In this document: positions 11,855 through 24,793 of the stretch, in pieces
Layout: each line of letters starts with the position of its first letter
Position numbering within the stretch: the stretch's first letter is position 1
Origin: Corbicula japonica
Lineage: Eukaryota > Mollusca > Bivalvia > Venerida > Cyrenidae
DNA length: 64,000 bases
Direction of reading: 5' to 3'
NCBI GenBank assembly: GCA_038501625.1
Contig: JAZAYU010000872.1
Span: forward strand, 62,001 to 126,000
Position numbers and translations under genes: made by a program
The notes under the pieces: generated by a model
Told to the model about the DNA's origin: nothing
The model's database searches: none
Seen by the model: the letters and a program-made list of their open reading frames with translations, nothing else

Positions 11855-11955
11855 TATCTAAGGGAGGTAACTATAGTAGTAAATTAGGATAGATTTCTGT
11901 CATGCAAGAGGACCAGGGTTCAAATCCCACTGGAAGCTATTTTTTTTGTAAGCCT
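11855..11955 (+). repeat. tRNA-like, SINE-type sequence with Pol III A and B boxes
   Basis: An A-box match, tagtaaattagg (about 11877-11888), is followed about 30 bp later by a B-box, ggttcaaatcc (one mismatch to consensus), and then a T run. The fold is not a complete tRNA. Most likely it is a tRNA-derived SINE head or tRNA pseudogene. Confidence 0.4.
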
Positions 11956-12596
11956 AGAGCTTAAATAATTGGCATATTTCTTCTTTTTTTTCCTGTGTAA
12001 TTCTGTCATTGAATATAAAATTCTCATGATTTAAACTAAAATAAGCAAAATAATCAAGATTAAAGGGGTTTTCGCTATCAGAATAGTGTTTATTCTAGTC
12101 ATAAATTTGAAAATTTCTAAAACTGGACGGTAAACTTCTCTGAAATTTTGTTTAAATTTTGTTTAAGGTATATAGTTAAAAAATGGTAAAGTTTGGTATA
12201 TTGCACCAATCAGGATTTTGCACAATTTTCATAAATTTAATCTCGTGAATTATAAAAAAATGCATTTTTAAAAATTTATTTGGTCAAAAAATGTCATTTT
12301 AAGATAAATTCTGTATTTATATATTATATCTTAAATTGGTTTAGTAAAATATAACATATTTTGGATAAACTGTAAAAAAATTAAGGTTGAATTTATCAAT
12401 AACAAAAAATTTTGTCACCGATTAAAGAATTTGGATACTTTCACGTTTTTTCTCACTTTTTAAATAAAAAAAGCTAAAAATCTCAAAAACTCCACGGTGA
12501 AAATCATTAAAATTTTGCATACAAGTCAGTGGTATGAAGCAGTTGATGAAAATATAATCAGATGTTGGATTCTTAATTGTGCCTATTACACAGGAA

Positions 12597-12735
12597 TATG
12601 TTTCACCCCCCCCCCCCCCCCTTAGGGAATTTTGTAGACATAAGTTTTCTGAAAGCCTGTTATGTCCTGGATATTTTGTAGTTTGTTTGCACTCTGGCGA
12701 GTGGGGCATAAGGGTGTTTCGGAGGTTTTAATATG
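12597..12735 (-). repeat. Inverted partner of the 15.5-16.4 kb repeat, with a poly-C run
   Basis: The reverse complement contains cccactcgccagagtgcaaac and ggctttcagaaaac, shared with the repeats at 15768-15900 and 16262-16400. A run of 16-17 C at about 12606-12622 sits where the other copies have a G-rich block. These may be the two ends of one large element of about 3.8 kb, or separate insertions. Confidence 0.5.
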
Positions 12736-15499
12736 TTACCCCTAAAATTTGTAGTAAAAATACATGGATTTTGAATCGTTAATTCTGCTCTATTCCTGAT
12801 ACGATTTAATAAAACTTGTATTTTTATATAAGGATGACGTATTATCTGTTGATTGATGAAGTTTTCATTTCAAAATATTTGCACTTAAGTAACATATTTA
12901 GTGTATAAAATACATAACCCTAAAAAGATTAAATTTAAGTCAGAAACTTACCTGTAGGATTTTTATTTGTAATCAAACTTAGGCAATAATACATGTTTGT
13001 GATAGCTGCATGATCAAACAATATAAAACAGTGTGATTTTCATAACAATCACACTGGCAATTGTAATATTTGTTCCATAATCTTATATGTTACCATATCG
13101 CTAATTCAAACATTATATTCATGTTTTGGGATAAACAAGCATATAATATAGAGTTTAATTAAATTATTGAGCTTTATAAATGTAAGTGTTCTTGAAACGT
13201 GCATGACTTCAAATTTTCAACATACATAACATATGTTACTTATTAAAATAAGGCTTATTTCCTTGTTTTTATTTTTAATAGTGTTAGCTGATATCTATTT
13301 GAAGAAATTAACTATGTGTGCTCTGTGCAATGTCCTGATGTTTGTTAGCCCTGTGTAGATTTCTTATTGCATTCACAGACGTTTTTTGTGACTAATATTA
13401 CTGATTGAATGAAGTATTTTCTCTAAAACTGATATAGTTGTACAAAGAACTGATTACATTTACAAAACTGTATCACGACTATGCAATCATTTTAGATTAA
13501 ACTGTAAAATAATAATAGTAAGAAGTTTCTTGTGTATACTATGTTATGTTATGTTATGTTATGTGGTTAAAATGTTAAAGTGTTTAAGCTTGTCCATTTT
13601 AAACCTTCAAATCTCCGTAACATATAATTCCGAAGTTACAATATTGACAAAGTACAATGCATTTATTAATTAAATTCTAAAAAAAAAAAATTAGAATTGG
13701 TTTCAAAAAAGTAAAAATACAAGAGATAAAAATATTGCTTTGGAAAGTGTTACAAACAAAAATTATTAAAACTAATTATATGTTACCTAATTATTTAAAT
13801 AATGTTTTTCAGAAAGATCACTTAGAATAAAGAAAATAAATTTCAAAAACCGTGTTTTACCCGGTAGTTTGTATCTAGATTACCGTAGAGTCATTCATAA
13901 TGTGAATATGAACTTTCTATAAACTATATTTACTAAAAACAAGGTTGAAAGCACCAGTTCTACTCTTTTAGAGCAATAATAACTGACATTGCTGTTAAAT
14001 AAAAAATTTGAAATAAGAAAAATAAATTGTCCTAAATAAAACATTATTTTTTCCATTGTTCAAATGCTTAAGAATTTGTTAAGATTTCCGTAAGATCTTT
14101 GTAGAATGTTATTTTTCTTAAAGACAAACAAGTGTTAAAGAGAAACATCCTTGTCTGAAAGACAATCTGTGTAATGCAGGTGATGATAAGCTAATAGACA
14201 AGTTAACGTTGACTTATGTATAATATTTTTTTTTAGGTAAAAATTCTTTTAATCGAGTCAAAAACATTGCTATATAATGCTCATGCTGTTTCAATGTTTT
14301 ACAAATTCTACACCGAACCTTAGTACCGGTATTTTAGATAAACAAACTACTTTGAAAAAAATTTCGAACATCAGATAATTTAATCAGCTTATTTGTGTAG
14401 TTTAAATTAAGTAGCTTTGAAATTTGTTATAGATCAACTTTAACATAATATAATATTATATAAAAATATTTATCAAAATGTTAACTAACTAATCATTTGC
14501 AGTTTCTTGCTTTTCTTTTCTTATTAATTTTGCTGATTATTAAAGTAAAAATTGGTAACATATTATAGGATGACTAAAAACATAAATAGAACAATAACAT
14601 GATAAAAAATGTTAATTTTGTTTATTCTTTCTTTTCTACATTTTGTAAGAACCAATCGAGAGTATCTGGACTTAGCTTTAGACTGGATGCAAAAGCCCAT
14701 GATTAATGCAAACGTAAGCTGTATTACACTGTTGTCACTGAGCCATATTGATAGGTTTATTGTTAATTTGAAAAGATTTAAAATAGGACGAACCTGAACC
14801 ATCTACATCATACAAATTTATTTCAAGACATATTGAGCAGTACACAGATCATTAACCTTTAAAGTCTAACTAAATTTAAATTAAAAATTCATTACTGTTT
14901 AATATCACCAGCATCAATACCTTAATTTCCTTTTGTAACATAATTCTTAATATATACTCGTATTACCTATTTTAATACAAGATACATAAAGTGCAGGAAG
15001 GTTGGTAACTAAAATACGTTCTTTTGGGTAACATATTTAAAAATGGTGATTTATGATATGGTATTTATTTTTATTATGATATAAAGCTAACTAATCTTTA
15101 AAACTCATGAAGAGGTCTATTTAAAACAAAACCAATTACACCAAAACTTCAAATTTATTAACCATAGGCATAAGTATATGATATAGCATAATACTAAAGT
15201 CACATATAACTAAAGTTAAAGATAATATTAACAAAGTGTTTAACACAGTTTACCTTTAAATCACACAATATGTCTTTCAGAGTTTATTTCTTTATAATTT
15301 AGTTTACATGTATTTATAAATATTTTATTTGCTATCTTTGAGATGTTTTTTCCATTGTTTGTTTTGCAGATATTTTGGTTGGTTGGAGTTTACAAATATA
15401 TGTATTTATTTACATACATTAAACAAGAAGTGTGTCTTAATGTGACTTTATTACATTAAAATACTGCATTCTTATTTATATTATTGAATTAAGCAAATA
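12736..15499. other. AT-rich intron interior, no gene seen
   Basis: This is very AT-rich sequence between the inverted repeats. It contains a short ttatg microsatellite (about 13539-13562). The open frames are short and look random, and no EGF-like exon is visible. Confidence 0.55.
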
Positions 15500-16425
15500 A
15501 AACAGAAATTACTTGCTAATGTAAGTAAGAAATGTTTCATACAACTTTTTAAACTAGGTTTTAATGTTAAGTAACATACACATGTATCTTAATGACTATT
15601 TATAGACCTATACCTTAGGTTGCAGATGTTTTATTGCATTTAAAATTAAAAAAAAACACCTTCCTGGGAAAAATAGGTTTATTTCAGAACTTTTATAATT
15701 GCCAATTATTTCTTCAACGCATACAATTTTCTCAAAGGTCACATATTCAAACAGGCGTTACGGTAAAACGCCCCACTCGCCAGAAAGCAAACACATTGCA
15801 AAATGCGAAGAATGGGATAGGCTTTCAGAAAAAACATACCCTTCAAAATTCCCCCAGGGGGAGAGGGTCTATTGGCAGCTCAAGTTCTAATACATTTATG
15901 GCATGTTTTCCCATTTTCTTTTCTTTCGGTAACATATTTCAATATAACGTAACGGGCTTATGTCCCACTGTATTACATTTGTCCTGAATTCTCATTTAAC
16001 TTACTATATTTTACTTATAAGCACAAATTACTTGCTACTGCACGTAAGAAATGTTTCATACATCTTATTTTACTAGGTTTTTATGTTAAGTAACATAACT
16101 TAATCACTATTTTAGAGCAATACCTTAGGTTACAGATGTTTTATTGCATATGAATGTAGTTTAGAGCTTCCTTGTGTAGAATAAATAGGTTTATTTTAGA
16201 ACTTTTACAATTGTCAAATATTTCATTCTTACACAAACTTTTTTTCAAAGGTAACATATTCAAACAGGCGTTACGGAAAAACGCCCCACTCGCCAGAGTG
16301 CAAACAACTTGCAAAATGCGCAGAATGGTATAGGCTTTCAGAAAAACATACCCTTCAAAATTCCCTTAGGGAGGGAGGGGGGTCTATTGGCAGCTCAAGG
16401 TCTATAACGTTATGGTATTACATCA
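15500..16425 (+). repeat. Two tandem copies of a repeat of about 420 bp
   Basis: Copy 1 (about 15505-15930) and copy 2 (about 16022-16425) share ccttaggtt-cagatgttttattgca, a cgttacgg-aaaacgccccactcgcc block and a g-rich ggtctattggcagctcaag end. They lie about 515 bp apart and differ by scattered substitutions and small indels. Confidence 0.65.
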
Positions 16426-16902
16426 CACACATGCATCTAAGCATTCGTAAAAGAAAAAAACATTGATGAAAATTTGATTTCTGAACACTTTGTTCGATAT
16501 TGAGTTGTTTATTCGATAACTTTGTTTTATTTGTTTTGTGTTAATTGTCGTTGTTGTATTTGCCTACATTATTCGGGCAATTTCACGATAAATATTTGCG
16601 CGTTGATACATGTACACGTATCTTCTCAAAATATTTTACACATATGTAATGATTACAATGTTGATTTACCATAGTGTGTATTCAGATGCTTATACGTTTT
16701 AATGATGAAATACTGAGTTTTGATGTAAATATTTTCGAAAAAAAAGTGAAATATGCTTATTAGGAATCGCCACACTGTGAATATTATACGTTTTGCAAAC
16801 ATGCGTGCAATTTGAAATGTATTAACAATCACCTATATCAAATTAATATTACAACTTTCGAACCCCAATTTTTGTTCCAGCGAATATAATTTCAAATCTA
16901 AC

Positions 16903-17025
16903 CTGAGCAGGTTTTGCCATCACTATTCATCCTGTAACCGTTTCTGCACTGACAATAGAACGATCCATCTGTGTTCGTACATGTGTGTTGACATCCACCG
17001 TTGTTTGTACTGCACTCATTTATGT
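16903..17025 (-). CDS. Calcium-binding EGF exon (cbEGF 2)
   Basis: Acceptor aatgtag, donor gttaga, phase 1-1, 123 nt. It encodes [23 protein letters not shown] and CSG, a complete calcium-binding EGF with the hydroxylation consensus. Confidence 0.94.
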
Positions 17026-17610
17026 CTACATTTAAATTTAAAATATTGTAATAAGTTAGCAATTGTAGAAAATATTGAAATATCTTAAATATAACATTGT
17101 TGGTTTACAACTGAAACTTTGCTTTGTTCATTTCAATAGTCCCCGGTTGAAATTTACCATTTTATTTGATGTTTTTTGTTAATAATGAGTTGCGCTAAAC
17201 CCGGGGCTAGCCGGAGTGGGCAGTAATATGCCTTTCCATAACTGCCCATATTATCAACCAATGTATTGCAATTTTAAACAATTTAAGATATGCTGGACTT
17301 TTATTCATCAACACTCTTTTTCAATTATACATGTAGACATGTATAATGGTTTTGTTCTGATATTTCGGCTCGTTCTTATGTGTGGTCTCAATATTCCGGC
17401 TGTCAACAGGACTACATCTCCTGCTTTTTAATTTTTGCAGTTGGCGTTCAATTAATTATGAAGGATTCAAATTATCTCAGATACCCTTTCAAAAATAGAT
17501 TGGTTTCCTTTAAATTATTTCACATACCTTTTCAAAACTAGATTGCCTTGGTTTACTTTTATCTTTTGAGAAAAAATATTTTAACTTTTTAAACAAACTG
17601 TATTACTTAC

Positions 17611-17730
17611 CAATACATGTCTTAAAATCACCTATTAGATTGTAACCAGCTTTACATGTACAGTAAAACGAACCAGGTGTGTTAACACAATAATGTTGAC
17701 ATCCATGTGTTCCACTGCATTCATTTAGAT
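17611..17730 (-). CDS. Calcium-binding EGF exon (cbEGF 1)
   Basis: Acceptor cttttag, donor gtaagt (perfect), phase 1-1, 120 nt. It encodes [22 protein letters not shown] and CIG. It is the first of the fibrillin-type repeats in transcript order. Confidence 0.94.
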
Positions 17731-18013
17731 CTAAAAGAAAAAATGTAAAATTTGGATATCAAGAATAACATTCAGAAAGCACATATATAGCTGTTGTTTA
17801 TATTGAAAATAAAGATAACCCCAAAGCAAAGCCATACAATAACGGCCGAAGCGCCTAGCCAACCAAGCAAGAGGCAGACATAGTGCATACTATCAAGTGA
17901 GGAAACTGAACCTTACACTGAATCTTTCTTTTAAATGCGAGCTGAGATATCATATAAAATTCGCCAAACCATCTTAACAAATCTATTTTAATCCATAATT
18001 ATTTTGTACTTAC

Positions 18014-18106
18014 CGATACAATTCGGAGATGCAAACCCCGTTGTACAACCGCAATAGTTTGGAGAGATGCAGGTGCCCCCGTTCTGACAACCAGGCGAAC
18101 ATATTG
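18014..18106 (-). CDS. Short EGF exon next to the EMI-like module
   Basis: Acceptor tttcatag, donor gtaagt, phase 1-1, 93 nt. It encodes ICSPGCQNGGTC then CGCTTGFASPNC, a compact laminin/Megf-type EGF without the calcium-binding DxxEC start. Its position directly after the EMI-like exons resembles Megf-type proteins, which start EMI then EGF. Confidence 0.9.
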
Positions 18107-18496
18107 CTATGAAATTAAATTAAATAAGTTTGATAATGTTAGGACCATATTTATATATTCAAATATATTTAATTTAAAAAAAAACTGTTAATAAAACCAT
18201 CAATAAGTGACAAAAAATGTAATTAACAGGATATTCAACCGTGCTCAGCAAACTTGACGACCTTAAAGGCAGACATTATGAAGGATTCATAGAATCATGA
18301 ACAATAACTTAATTTATAAACGTGAAGTTATACAGATTTTACTAAACAAATATATCTCTTTATATCAAGACTGATTCACAAATGGATAATGTTTCATATT
18401 TTTATTAATATGACAACAATCTACAAACAATTAAAGAATAAAACAGGGGACTTGTATGCACGGCGAAAGCTCACAGGCAAATATCGTTCCGTCTTT

Positions 18497-19899
18497 AAAC
18501 TCTTTTTGCAATAAATGGTGTAAACGAGAACATGCTGAGCCTAATGCTCTTTCAAACTGGAAAAAACAAAATTCAAAATAATTGACACTCGTATTTCCTT
18601 TTATAAAAGAAACATAGCTTTACTACCACCTCGACCTCGTTTTAACTTTCGTCATTTGAAAAAGGGTATTCAAGATTTCCACAACAAATTTGTTTTAACA
18701 CCTGCTGATAAGGCTTCAAATAATGTTATTATAGCGTGACGTATACACTATATAAATGTTCAAAATGAAGAGCTTAATAGCACTAATGCTTATACATGTA
18801 CACTGACTTCTTCATCTGAGAGTGATATTGTTACTGCACACACTCTACAAATTACAAAATTCAGAATCAGTGTTGAGCCGAAACAAGACAAGGCACCTAC
18901 TATATATTGGTTGCCTAAAACGCACAAAACACCGTACAAAGCAAGATTTATCGCTAACGCTAGTTCTTGTAAAACAACAATGTTATCCGTGCTCTTAACA
19001 TCTTGCCTTACAGCTATAAAAGAACATGTAATTAGGTATTGCGAAAAAGTTTTTGAAACTACTGGCAAAAATATATTTTGGTCTATAAAATTCAAATGAC
19101 GTTTTGAAGAAACTTAAATCAAATAATTTTCAGGCGTTCTGTTTGTCTACATATGATTTTTCTATCTTGTATACTTCTCTCCCTCATAATTTAATAAGAG
19201 ACAAGCTAACCAGTCTCATTGAAAAAACTTTTGCTAGAGAAAATAAAACATTTATTACTTGTAATGAACATAGGGCATTCTTACAGATGGTTCTTATGAT
19301 AATTATACTTCATGGACATGATGGACCTGTCAAGACCTTATCCAGGCGCTCACATTTTTTTCGGATAATAATTATTTGAGATTTGGTACCTCTATTTACA
19401 AACAAGTATTAGGCATTCCAATGGGTACTAATTGTGCACCCCTTGTTGCTGATCTGTTTTTATACTGTTATGAAAGAGATTTTATGTTATCTCTTTCTAC
19501 CGAACATCAAGATGATCATCAAGATGATGTTATTACAGCTTTTAACAACACCTCGAGGTACCTTGATGATTTATTAAATATAGATAATAACCATTTTCCA
19601 TCACTGGATTTATCCTTAAGAACTACAGCTTAACAAAGCGAACACTTCAGAAAAGCAAGCAAACTTCCTTGATTTAAATCTTTCCATTGAAAATGGTTAC
19701 GTCACTACTAAAATTTATGATAAAAGAGATGATTTTAATTTTAATATAGTAAATTTTCCGTTTGTAGACGGCGATGTTCCTCGTGCAACTTCTTACGGGG
19801 TTTATATCTCACAGCTTGTTCGCTTTTCAAGAGCTTGCAACGATGTGAATGATTTAAATGAACGTAATCTTTGCATTACAAAAAAACTTTTAAAACAAG
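18497..19899 (+). mobile_element. Penelope-like retroelement copy A, 5' part (reverse transcriptase, broken)
   Basis: Translated pieces carry the order found in Penelope-like RTs: LTPADKASNNVII, then YWLPKTHKTPYKARF, then GIPMGTNCAPLVADLF and RYLDDLLN. The frame is broken by a TGA after NNVII, a shift in an A run near 19090, deletions near 19300-19370 and later stops. The 5' end is truncated relative to copy B. The element is cut at 19899 by the Ty3/gypsy insertion and resumes at 29156. The family call rests on motif order only. Confidence 0.65.
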
Positions 19900-20927
19900 T
19901 GATATAAAGCTTATTTTATATCACGTGTGATTATCACGTTATTACCTAATTACGGCTCACGGATTATCCCTGGAATAATACAACATAATAAAATGCGCAT
20001 ATGAGTGCATGTTAAGCATAATTTTAATATTTTATTATTTATTGGGGGGAATATTATTTATTTAAATAGAATTGGGAATGATTTAAATAAATGTGGTAGA
20101 TCAACATGCTTGGGCTGTGGAAGGCAACTGAATCCAGTAACAAATGAAATATGCTTAACGTGCACTTTACAATCATTCACACGTCCGTAAAAAAATACAA
20201 TTTTAATGTCTGATTTTAAATTGCAAAAGCGAACACTATTTTATTACAAGATGAACCCAAAAGATTATTAAAACAATATATAGTTTAATTTGTAAATGTT
20301 ATTAAACAAAATATAATTGTTGATCTTTAAAATGTCTTTTACTAATAATTAGGAAACATAATTTTAACATAAAATATAATAACTGAGTAATAATGTTTAC
20401 ATACCTGGAATAATAAATATCCACAATAACTGAATTTCACTTGAATAATTTAATTAAACACCAAAAGTTCGAATGTAACTGGTTAAGAAATTCAATCCCT
20501 TTTATTGTGGACAGTTCCAGTAGGGTAAACATGTGACTGCAGGGTGAGAAGTGTCATAAGTATAAAAAGACAATGCTAAAAAGATGGTTAAATAAGATAA
20601 TAATTAAAAGTCTTTGAAGTGTGGAACCTAAATGCAATTAAGATTGACATGCCACATTCAAAGTATGAAGTGTCAGTCAAGTTGAAGGTTTTAATATGTA
20701 ATTAAAAAATCATAATGACAATTATTTGATTTACCCGTAATATCTTTCATGAATTTTGAAAATGATAATTTTCTGCAAGTTACAAAGTTGAAAAATAAAA
20801 TTAAAAAAATAAGATGAAACAAACAAAAATAAGAAATTAAGAAATGCATAACATTATTTTAAAATATCACTTAATGTGTTATGTAAATTTTTCATAATGT
20901 TATGCAAGAAACTTCTACTACATAACA
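19900..20927 (-). repeat. 3' LTR of the Ty3/gypsy element
   Basis: Read on the minus strand it starts TGTTATGTAGTAG and ends TATATCA, giving canonical TG...CA ends. It is 1028 bp and closely matches the LTR at 27878-29155, except that it lacks that LTR's roughly 66-bp duplication and fragment insertion. It contains a small Cys-rich open frame on the plus strand (20005-20190) that is also present in the other LTR. Confidence 0.92.
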
Positions 20928-21447
20928 ACTCTCCAGGGGCTGGTTTGCTTTGGTCCCCAAAGTTAAAAAATAAAACACAATAACAAACGAAAATAACACA
21001 AAAAGATGCATGCATAAACTATTACATAGGCAATATATATAACGTTAGTCCTGTATTGGTGTTCGAGAATCCCAATAAAATGTCAGCTCAAGACCTAAGG
21101 CTTATCAAACATGCAGATTGCAATGTTTAGATCATTGGATATAGTTTGGTGGTTTTCTTTTAAAGTGGAACATCACTATAAACAAAGAAGGTATGTGCTG
21201 AGCACACATGTTTAAATCCTCCTTGATTGCTGCTCCAGTTCTCCCAAACTAGCCAATAAATGACAATAACCTAATGATCATTTACCTACTGTCTTAAAAT
21301 TGATTTCTGGAGTCAGTTTATGTATATGGCTGAAATTTGCTTCAATTAGATTAATTGGTGGTTTATGCCTACAGACGAAACACGTTCGAGATGTGTTACG
21401 TTGAAGTCTGATATACTAAGCAATCTAGAGTGGCCGTTACAGTTACT
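20928..21447 (-). other. Untranslated 3' internal region of the Ty3/gypsy element
   Basis: This lies between the last coding part and the 3' LTR. A weak purine-rich tract (minus strand, just before 20927: ggagagt) is the only polypurine-tract candidate. No gene is seen. Confidence 0.5.
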
Positions 21448-21882
21448 CTAAAGTGTGCCCTGAGCTCTAATTGCATTTTCAAATTCCAATTCACGTAGAC
21501 GTGTTAGAATTATATTGTTTCTATTCATATATTCCTGATAATCCTCTGCCCTACATTGAACCAAAGGAATCCACTTATCCTGGTTAACGAACCTGACATA
21601 AGTTTGCTTGTCAACTGTTTTATGTTTAGCTATCGTTCCCGAATATATAATTTGTGGTTGTAGAGACGGGTTAGGAGTTTCATTTTCCTGCGGCTGTTGT
21701 CTCTGAATATCATTGTCAGGCCGGTTTGCTTGATTATTAGTTGATTGTTGTTTTTCTCTGAAGTTTTGGCGAACAGGTGCTGGCGGATTGAAAGGCTTAA
21801 GTTCGCTAGCATTGCGAAGACTCCTCATTGGGGTATTGGTTCCTGTGTGAATAAGCTTGTATGTGAAATTTGGTCCTAATTC
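21448..21882 (-). pseudogene. C-terminal part of the Ty3/gypsy polyprotein after integrase
   Basis: This continues the integrase frame after a TAG at 21883-21885. It encodes about 126 residues beginning RSLRNASELKPF, with a Gln/Asn/Pro-rich linker and a polar C-terminus. No chromodomain or envelope features are visible. It ends with a stop at 21448-21450. Confidence 0.6.
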
Positions 21883-23505
21883 CTAAATAAAGTATGGTCC
21901 CAAATATGTGTGAGTCAATTTTGGTGATTTTCCCTTTTTGACCCTGTGATTTTTGAGCATGACCAAATCTCCAATTTTGAATGTAGGCACTCTTGCTTTG
22001 TGATCATGTCTTTGTTTAGATTTTTCCTGAGAAATTTTAATGTTGGAGCCAGCGATTTCTTTGACAACTGGTAGTTTTCTTAACAGTTGTTCAAAGTAAC
22101 CCTGGGCATCCGGTCCTAAACTGGTTGTGGGAATTAGGGAAATGTCTATTGGTAGGTTCATTTCCTTTCCAAATAAGATGTGGAACGGTGAGAGTCCTGT
22201 TGATTGTGTTGAAGGAGACATGCGACAAGCCATCATTGCTGCCGGCAGAATTGAAGGCCAATTCTGCTGGTCTTCACTGATATAGGCCCTTAGAATCTGT
22301 TCCAGAGTCGAATTCATACGTTCGGAGGTCGAATTTGTTTGTGGATGGTAGGCACTAGTGTGATGTCTGGTAATGTCAAACATTTCACACAGAGCTTTGA
22401 CCAATTTTGACATGAAATTGCGACCTCTGTCTGAAACAAGAATTCTTGGAGCACCATACCTAGTGAAAACCTCATTAAAGAGTTTTGATGCAACTAGGGT
22501 AGCCTCCATGTTTTCAAGTGGAAATGCCTCGCTCCATTATGAGAAGCTATCTACAACCAATAAAATGTACTGATATCCATCCTTGGATTTTGGCAGTGGT
22601 CCCAAGATGTCCATGTGCCATCTTTCAAACGGTTCGGCAATGGGCATATTTACCAGTGGCGTGTGGTTTGGGTTTCTGTTAACCTTTATCCTTTGGCAAC
22701 AGTCACAAGAAAGAACATAATCCTGAATATCCTGATAGTAGCCAGGCCAGTAGAACTTCCTTTTGATCGCCAGAAATGTCCTTTGTACTCCCAGATGGCA
22801 ACCACCAGCAAAACAATCATGATAGCTCTTCCAAACATCCTCTCGTAGGACCTTAGGAAGAGCTAATTGTAGGATTGTTATATTTGCTGGGGCAACCTTT
22901 TTAGCTCTGGGCTGAAAGGTGTGATACAAGACGCCATCAGAGAGAACATAACAACATGATTCACGCACAGTGCGCTCGGCCAGTGTTTTATCGTCTGGTA
23001 ATTCCCTTGAATGAAGGTAATTATAAATATACCTAAAATCTTCGCAGTCCTTTTGGAACGGAATAATTTTGGTATTTTCCCAGACGTTAGTCTCATTAGT
23101 GAAGTTGTTAATGTCTTGTGTTTTGTCCAGCATTACTTTGGCGGAATCCTGAAGTGTTACTTCTTTCTGATGAGGATCCACTTCCATAACGCAGGGTACA
23201 TCACTGTACTCGAAAATGAACTCAATTGGTCCATCTTCGGCCGTAATTGGGTCATTATTGCCCGCTACGATTGATTCGGTATCACATTGAGGAACTTTGA
23301 AATCATCACTCTCTGGTATAATTGCTTCCACGGATAGCTCAGGTTCAGTGGCTTTTTCACAATGAGGCTGAGAACACGCAGAAAAACTGATATCAGGAGT
23401 TTGATCCAGTACTGATAGGCCTGTCTCAGCAGAATACACACGCCGAGACAAAGCATCAGCATTTTTGGTTATTTTTACCCTTTTTATGGATGACCTCAAA
23501 ATCAT
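21883..23505 (-). pseudogene. Ty3/gypsy integrase, interrupted
   Basis: The N-terminal zinc-binding domain (HDCFAGGCHLG, later CDCCQ), then the DDE core: WHMDILGPL with the first Asp, VSDRGRNF with the second, and YHPQTNSTSERMN with the Glu. A TAA at 22537-22539 falls in the catalytic core just after the first Asp region, and a TAG at 21883 cuts the C-terminal domain. The GPYF-type C-terminal motif (LGPYF) is visible just before that stop. The host-side role would be insertion of the cDNA; this copy cannot make it intact. Confidence 0.85.
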
Positions 23506-23509
23506 ATGA

Positions 23510-24793
23510 TTGCAGTTTCAAAGCCCAACGTCCTAATCTGTTCCCTGCATCCTTTTGTTTATGTAGCCATTCCAAAGCTTTGTGATCAGTATGAACATAA
23601 AATTTCTTGTGAGACAGGTAATTCCTTTATGTTTCAATTCCCTCTTTAACAGCTAAACATTCTTTTTCAGTTACTGTCCATTTCTTTTCATCAGGCCTTA
23701 AGGCCCTTCCTCCATAACAGACTACTCTCTCCTTCCCATCAGATCCTTTTTGACCTAATATGTAGCCTAAGGCTATGTCAGAAGCATCGGTAGTAAGTAT
23801 GAAAGTATCTTCAATATTGGGATATGTTATCATAGGTGCAGTAACTAACGCATGTTTAAGGGTTTCAAAAGACTTTTGCTGTTTATCTGTCCATTCAAAT
23901 TTCTGATCCTTTTGAAGCAGCTGATTTAAAGGAGCAGCTATCTTTGAAAAACCTTTTACGAATTTTCTATAATAATTAGAGAGTCCAAGAAAAGAACGTA
24001 CATCTCTTTGAGTTTTTGGAACTGGAAAAGTTTCAACTGCTTTTGTTTTGTTTTCATCGACCTCAATACCTTCCTTTGACAATATATGGCCTAAATAGCA
24101 CACTTTCTCCAGGGCAAAATGACATTTGTCAGGTTTTAAGGTAAGATTTGCAGCTCTTAGTTTTGAAAACAGAAGGTCTAAATGTTCTAAATGTTGTTCA
24201 AATGTTTGACTGAATACAAGTATATCATCAATGTAACAAAGAGCGTGTTTCCAATTTAAAGAACCTAATACTTTAGACATAAGCATTTGAAATGACATAG
24301 GGGCGTTCTTTAAACCAAATGGCATCCGTTTAAATTCGTAAACTCCTGAAGGGACTATGAATGCAGCCTTATGTTTGGTTTCTTTGTCTAAGGGTATTTG
24401 CCAAAACCCAGATGCCATGTCTAGTGTTGAAAAATATTGAGCTTTCGAATCACCGATACAATCAAACACAGATTCAATTGTTGGAAGTGGATGAATTATT
24501 GTTTTGGTAATTTTGTTTAATCTTCTATAGTCAACTGCAAACCGAAAAGTGTTATCTTTCTTTCGAACCAAAACAACAGGGCTATGCCAAACGGAATTTG
24601 ATTCTTTACTAATGTCACCATCTAACATTTTCACTATCTCTTCTTCAACAACTTTTCTCTGAACTGAATTTTGTTTGTAAGAGGGCATATGCACAGGCGC
24701 AGCATTTGGATCAGTATCAATGGTATGATGATATAAATTTGTATGGCCTAAGTTTCTCAATGAAGTGGAAAACACGTCTTTGTTTTTGTGCAA
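23510..24793 (-). pseudogene. Ty3/gypsy reverse transcriptase and RNase H, interrupted
   Basis: RT motifs in order: VVLVRKKDNTFRFAVDYR, LDMASGFWQIPL, FGLKNAPMSFQ, YIDDILVFS and LGHILSKEG. The RNase H part has TTDASDIALGY and, beyond a TAA at 23627-23629, HTDHKALEWL. A one-base shift in an A run near 23475 separates RNase H from the integrase frame. The protease-to-RT junction (24757-24800) also changes frame at an A run. Confidence 0.88.
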
